NCBI GenBank assembly: GCA_947623305.1 | Contig: CANQGQ010000009.1 | Coordinates: 1-64,000, forward strand | DNA: 64,000 nt | Source: an uncultured Alistipes sp. | GTDB lineage: Bacteria > Bacteroidota > Bacteroidia > Bacteroidales > Rikenellaceae | Reading direction: 5' to 3' | In this document: piece after piece, positions 62,469 through 64,000 of the stretch | How positions within the stretch are numbered: the stretch's first letter is position 1 | How the letters are laid out: every line of letters begins with the position of its first letter | Notes under the pieces: model-generated | The model's database searches: none | Told to the model about the DNA's origin: nothing | Seen by the model: only the letters and a program-made list of their open reading frames with translations | Made by a program: the position numbers and the translations under genes

Positions 62469-64000
62469 TTATTCCATTTCGAGATTGAGCACATGCCCGG
62501 CGGCATTCACCTTTTGGGCGAAAGTCAGCGACTTGCCGATACCGCTGGCGTTCCAGTCACGGCAATAGGCCTCAATCGCTTGCTGGTGGCTGCACTGCAG
62601 TTCCCGCTTGTAAAGTTTCAACGCCTCCTTCTCGGCGCGCTCGGTGGTGTAGGTCATGTAGCACTCGCGCGGCTCCTCCACGCCGTACACGCCGCTGGTC
62701 GTGCCGCGCCGGATGAAGACCTCGCGGAAGAAACTGCGCCCCTCCTTGTTTTCGAGGCGGTTGATCGTGAAAATCTTCTTGCAGTCCACGTCCGTAAGCC
62801 CGAGAATCGCCTTGATGGTGTCGAAACGCTCGCGGAACTTGCTTTGGTCGAGCAGCATCACCACATCCGAATTGTTGATGATCGCCTCCTTGACGATCTC
62901 GCTGCCGATGATGTCCTGTATCTCCTGCGTAACCACGCCGACCGACGCCCAGAACTTGCGGGCGGTCTTATACATGAACTTGATGTACTCCGCCATAAGC
63001 GGACTGGCGATGGCTTTCCACGCCTCTTCGATGACCAGCACCTTGCGGTTCTTCTTGATACGCATCTTCTGAAGAAATACGTCCATGATAATGAGCGTGA
63101 CAAGAGGGAAAAGAAGAGGGTCGTCCTTGATGCTGTCGATCTCGAACACGATGAAGGTCTCGTCGAAGAGCGAGCTGTCCATATTCTCGTTGAGTGTCTT
63201 CTCGTGGTTGCCGCCCCGGTAAAAGTCCTTCATCATGTAGCGGTAGGTCGAGATGTCGATGCCCGAAATGCCGTTTTCATTGCAGATGTCGGGAATGCGC
63301 TGCACGGAGTATTCGTAGAAGGAGTTGAAAGACAATTCTTCAACTTTTAACTCCTTGCGCCGGGACTCGATTTCGTCGATCGTGCGCTCGATGCGCTCGG
63401 CACGCTGCGCCTCGCTCTCGTCCTGTTGTACGGCACGGTTGCGGTCGTCGATCAGGAGGCTCTTGCGCAAATCCTCGCGCTGCGGGGGCGTAAAGCCCTC
63501 GAAACCGTTGAAATAGGTGTCGTAATACTCCGTGATGACCTGTTCTATCAGGCGGTCTTCGGTCTTGGTGACCGTGCCCTGCGTTCCTTTCCATATCAGC
63601 AGGACAAGGTTTTTCAGAAAACCCGTCTTCTCCACATTCAACTCCTCGCGGTTGATGCGGAAAGGGTTCATCGTAATGGGGCGCTCCTCCGTGTAGGAGA
63701 TATACTTGCCGCCCAGATACTCGCACAGACCCTCGTAGGAGTTACCCGTATCGACCATCACCACATCCGTTCCCTGCTCGTGAAGTTGGCGCACCACACT
63801 GTTCATGTGAAATGATTTACCACTGCCCGACGGTCCAAGGCAGAAGAAATTCGAGTTGTCCGTCAACTTGTTCTTGCCCTCCTTTCCGGTGATGTCTATC
63901 GCCACCGGCACCCCTTGGCGGTCGGTGTAGTAAATCTTCAGCAGCGTCTGCTCGCTGTGCTGGATGCGCTCCTTGTACATCAGGCAGGTCGCGGCATCGC
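62469..64000 (-). CDS. traG: VirB4-type conjugation ATPase TraG (partial)
   Basis: The gene runs off the right edge; 510 codons are present and the frame stays open to 64000 (DAATCLMYKERIQH). Walker A is FFCLGPSGSGKSFHM, Walker B KVLVIEEAWKAI, and later motifs include VGVVTQEIQDI and IINNSDVVMLLDQSKF, diagnostic of VirB4/TraG. The missing N-terminus is probably about 300 residues. It powers the transfer channel from the cytosolic face. The Met shown as a start inside the window is internal. No stop interrupts the part present. Confidence 0.9.
   Translation of the reverse strand, partial: DAATCLMYKERIQHSEQTLLKIYYTDRQGVPVAIDITGKEGKNKLTDNSNFFCLGPSGSGKSFHMNSVVRQLHEQGTDVVMVDTGNSYEGLCEYLGGKYISYTEERPITMNPFRINREELNVEKTGFLKNLVLLIWKGTQGTVTKTEDRLIEQVITEYYDTYFNGFEGFTPPQREDLRKSLLIDDRNRAVQQDESEAQRAERIERTIDEIESRRKELKVEELSFNSFYEYSVQRIPDICNENGISGIDISTYRYMMKDFYRGGNHEKTLNENMDSSLFDETFIVFEIDSIKDDPLLFPLVTLIIMDVFLQKMRIKKNRKVLVIEEAWKAIASPLMAEYIKFMYKTARKFWASVGVVTQEIQDIIGSEIVKEAIINNSDVVMLLDQSKFRERFDTIKAILGLTDVDCKKIFTINRLENKEGRSFFREVFIRRGTTSGVYGVEEPRECYMTYTTERAEKEALKLYKRELQCSHQQAIEAYCRDWNASGIGKSLTFAQKVNAAGHVLNLEME

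Noticed and set aside
1..64000. CRISPR arrays, tRNA and rRNA genes
   Set aside because: No regularly spaced repeats with unique spacers, no tRNA cloverleaf-like segment and no rRNA sequence was recognised by reading; a dedicated tRNA scan was not possible.

Overview
The window looks like DNA from a gut Bacteroidales bacterium, possibly a Rikenellaceae/Alistipes-like genome. The promoter boxes have the Bacteroidetes form TAnnTTTG. The tra genes (traJ, K, L, M, N, O) are of the CTnDOT type, and the lipoprotein signals, MOBV relaxases and the alpha-2-macroglobulin/PBP1C pair all fit. The taxon is inferred, not proven. Much of the window is an integrative conjugative element (ICE), or parts of one, with other DNA inserted into it.

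Layout. 1-10.6 kb is an ICE maintenance region: the 3' end of a group II intron inside a helicase/methylase gene, small hypothetical genes, ssb, an HU-like protein, an operon of resolvase-like protein, Y-family polymerase and YolD-like protein, lipoprotein and membrane proteins, and a mobilisation-type protein. 10.7-19.86 kb is a nested mobilizable element of about 9 kb. It has its own integrase, excisionase-like protein, relaxase, short repeats at both ends, and a surface lipoprotein cargo gene downstream of an invertible promoter. 19.9-24.4 kb resumes the ICE with a relaxase, an OmpA-family protein and three small genes. 24.5-37.6 kb is a cell-envelope block: pbpC, an alpha-2-macroglobulin, DUF1810, a phosphodiester-glycosidase-like protein, a stand-alone LytTR regulator, and a frameshifted TPR/aspartyl-protease gene with two followers. 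Paired 21-bp-spaced repeats lie upstream of three of these transcription units and look like LytTR operators. 37.7-50.0 kb is a strikingly AT-rich island. It holds a tight eight-gene operon (vWA-like lipoprotein, small membrane protein, tubulin-like GTPase, actin/Hsp70-like ATPase, coiled-coil lipoprotein, MotA-like and MotB-like proteins, trypsin-like lipoprotein) beside a tyrosine recombinase. Between the operon and the recombinase is a 281-bp inverted-repeat-bounded segment whose promoter now points away from the operon. 50.1-64 kb is the ICE transfer operon on the minus strand, read from virB4-like traG (cut by the window end) through traJ-K-L-M-N-O to the coupling protein.

How the parts work together. 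The AT-rich operon is the best candidate for an undescribed system. It combines a Zorya-like proton-channel pair with two cytoskeleton-type NTPases and a vWA-like lipoprotein, apparently under ON/OFF phase variation and read here in the OFF state. The transfer operon is probably damaged or subject to readthrough: the coupling protein, TraM and TraJ genes are each interrupted once, in frame, always by TAG. Genuine TAG stops elsewhere in the window argue against wholesale recoding.
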